From Bacteroidota bacterium (lineage in GTDB: Bacteria > Bacteroidota > Bacteroidia > Chitinophagales > Chitinophagaceae): a stretch of 5,868 nucleotides of DNA. The notes beneath the pieces were generated by a model. It was not told the DNA's origin. It saw only the letters and a list, made by a program, of their open reading frames with translations, and made no database searches. Positions 4,932 through 5,868 of the stretch are shown here, one piece after another. Both the position numbers and the translations under genes were made by a program. Every line of letters begins with the position of its first letter. Within the stretch, counting starts at the first letter, position 1. The stretch covers positions 1 to 5,868 of the forward strand of contig JAEZIL010000206.1 in assembly GCA_023436685.1 (NCBI GenBank). Direction: 5' to 3'.

Positions 4932-5868
4932 CTAGCGATAGCTTAACGGCAATGTTATTTTGATTGTAGTGCCTTCATTTTCAATAGATAGCACGTCTAA
5001 TTCTCCATTATGCATACGCACAATATTTCGCGTTAGCGGCATTCCAATCCCATATCCGTTAAACCTGTCAGTATTTGAAGCACGGAAGAACGGCTCATAA
5101 ATATAAGCTATCTCACTGGCAGGTATGCCTATGCCGTGGTCCTCTACAACTATAATAGCTTTACTGTTAGTTGCTGCTATTGTTATACTAACCGGTTGAT
5201 TCTCTGAGTATTTACATGCATTAATAACAATATTTACAATTGCCAGCTCCAGCAACTGTTGGTTGCCCTTCACTATTAATTTACCCTGGTCTTCGGGTAT
5301 CAGGCTAAGGTTTATAAACACCTTATTGTCGGGTATTATATTATCAACTGCCTCTTTAGCAGCATATATTACTTCATCAAGCCTAAGGTCTACAAGCTCT
5401 TGTGTTTTACCATTATACCCTGTTTGCGCAATACGTAAAAGGCTATTGGTAATTCCCTTCAAGCGTTCCGCTTCCTTTAAAATAGTCTGCAGCGATGAAA
5501 TATATTCTTCGGCTGTTCGGGGTTTGCTTAAAGTATATTCAGACTCTCCAATGATAGTAGTTAGCGGCGTATTCAACTCGTGCGATGCATTACTGATAAA
5601 ATTTTTCTGAGTTTCGAAAGTTGCCTCCAACCGGTCAAGCATGTTATTAAAAGTACCTGCAAGATTGGCTATTTCATCCTTTCCATCATTCGTCTGCAAC
5701 CTGTGGTGCAGTTGCGTAGCGGTTATCTCTTTCATCTTTCGCGTAATAATACGCACAGGGCGCAGCATTATATCGGAAAACCACATACCAGCAAATACTG
5801 CTACAATAAGCGCTACAATACAACTGATAACAATAGCCCTGAGTAAATTGTTTAAATAAGATGTAATA
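4932..5868 (-). CDS. Two-component sensor histidine kinase, HAMP-HisKA-HATPase_c (partial, N-terminus beyond window)
   Basis: This is an inner-membrane sensor kinase that would autophosphorylate on histidine and pass the phosphate to a response regulator. The reading frame stays open to the window edge, giving 311 visible residues; the methionine at 5786 lies at the cytoplasmic end of a membrane segment and is not the start. Visible residues about 9-35 form the last transmembrane helix (AIVISCIVALIVAVFAG). A HAMP linker follows (P37 to about 85, with the DEI-LA-TFNNMLDRLE region). The H box is ASHELNTPLTT with phosphoacceptor His96 (codon 5582-5580) and the E-x-x-T phosphatase motif. The N box is NIVINACKYSEN with Asn216, the G1 box DHGIGIP starts at Asp243, an F box (EPFFRAS) follows, and G2 is GYGIG at 271-275. 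All catalytic boxes are present, so it is probably active. The periplasmic sensor and likely the cognate response regulator lie outside. No clear terminator follows its TAG stop. Confidence 0.93.
   Translation of the reverse strand, partial: ITSYLNNLLRAIVISCIVALIVAVFAGMWFSDIMLRPVRIITRKMKEITATQLHHRLQTNDGKDEIANLAGTFNNMLDRLEATFETQKNFISNASHELNTPLTTIIGESEYTLSKPRTAEEYISSLQTILKEAERLKGITNSLLRIAQTGYNGKTQELVDLRLDEVIYAAKEAVDNIIPDNKVFINLSLIPEDQGKLIVKGNQQLLELAIVNIVINACKYSENQPVSITIAATNSKAIIVVEDHGIGIPASEIAYIYEPFFRASNTDRFNGYGIGMPLTRNIVRMHNGELDVLSIENEGTTIKITLPLSYR

Noticed and set aside
4932..5786. A complete 284-residue histidine kinase starting at 5786
   Set aside because: The same frame continues upstream to the window edge and encodes a transmembrane helix directly before this methionine, so the gene is partial rather than starting here.
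5263..5859. Overlapping plus-strand ORFs of 72-115 codons opposite the kinase gene
   Set aside because: They are antisense to conserved kinase domains, overlap one another in different frames and show no protein family features.

Overview
This window reads as chromosomal DNA of a member of the Bacteroidota, probably of the Chitinophagales/Sphingobacteriales type. The case rests on a TonB-dependent receptor with a carboxypeptidase-regulatory-like N-terminal domain, weak or absent Shine-Dalgarno sequences, promoter-like sequences of the TTG / TAnnTTTG kind, and moderate-to-low GC. The family calls are by eye; no database search was possible.

All five supported genes lie on the minus strand, so transcription runs from high to low coordinates. 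In that order they are: (1) 5868-4932, a sensor histidine kinase cut at its N-terminus by the window edge; (2) a 123-bp regulatory gap; (3) 4808-4287, a universal-stress-protein-like protein; (4) 4303-3386, a bestrophin-family anion channel whose start overlaps the previous gene by 17 nt; (5) a strong intrinsic terminator at 3362-3329; (6) 3266-876, a TonB-dependent outer-membrane receptor; (7) a second intrinsic terminator at 853-818; (8) a gene-free stretch at 581-813 with short TGTTCC/GGAACA repeats; (9) 580-1, the N-terminal two thirds of the DNA-end-binding protein Ku, cut at its C-terminus by the window edge.

The most interesting point is the gap between the kinase and the USP-like gene. 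It holds four (possibly five or six) copies of TAAGAA spaced exactly 11 bp apart, the geometry of OmpR/PhoB-family operator sites, immediately upstream of a plausible promoter for the USP-bestrophin pair. This suggests, without proving it, that the adjacent two-component system controls a small stress-protein/ion-channel operon. The receptor and ku appear to be separate transcription units, each behind its own upstream terminator. Nothing in the window indicates a mobile element, CRISPR array or RNA gene.
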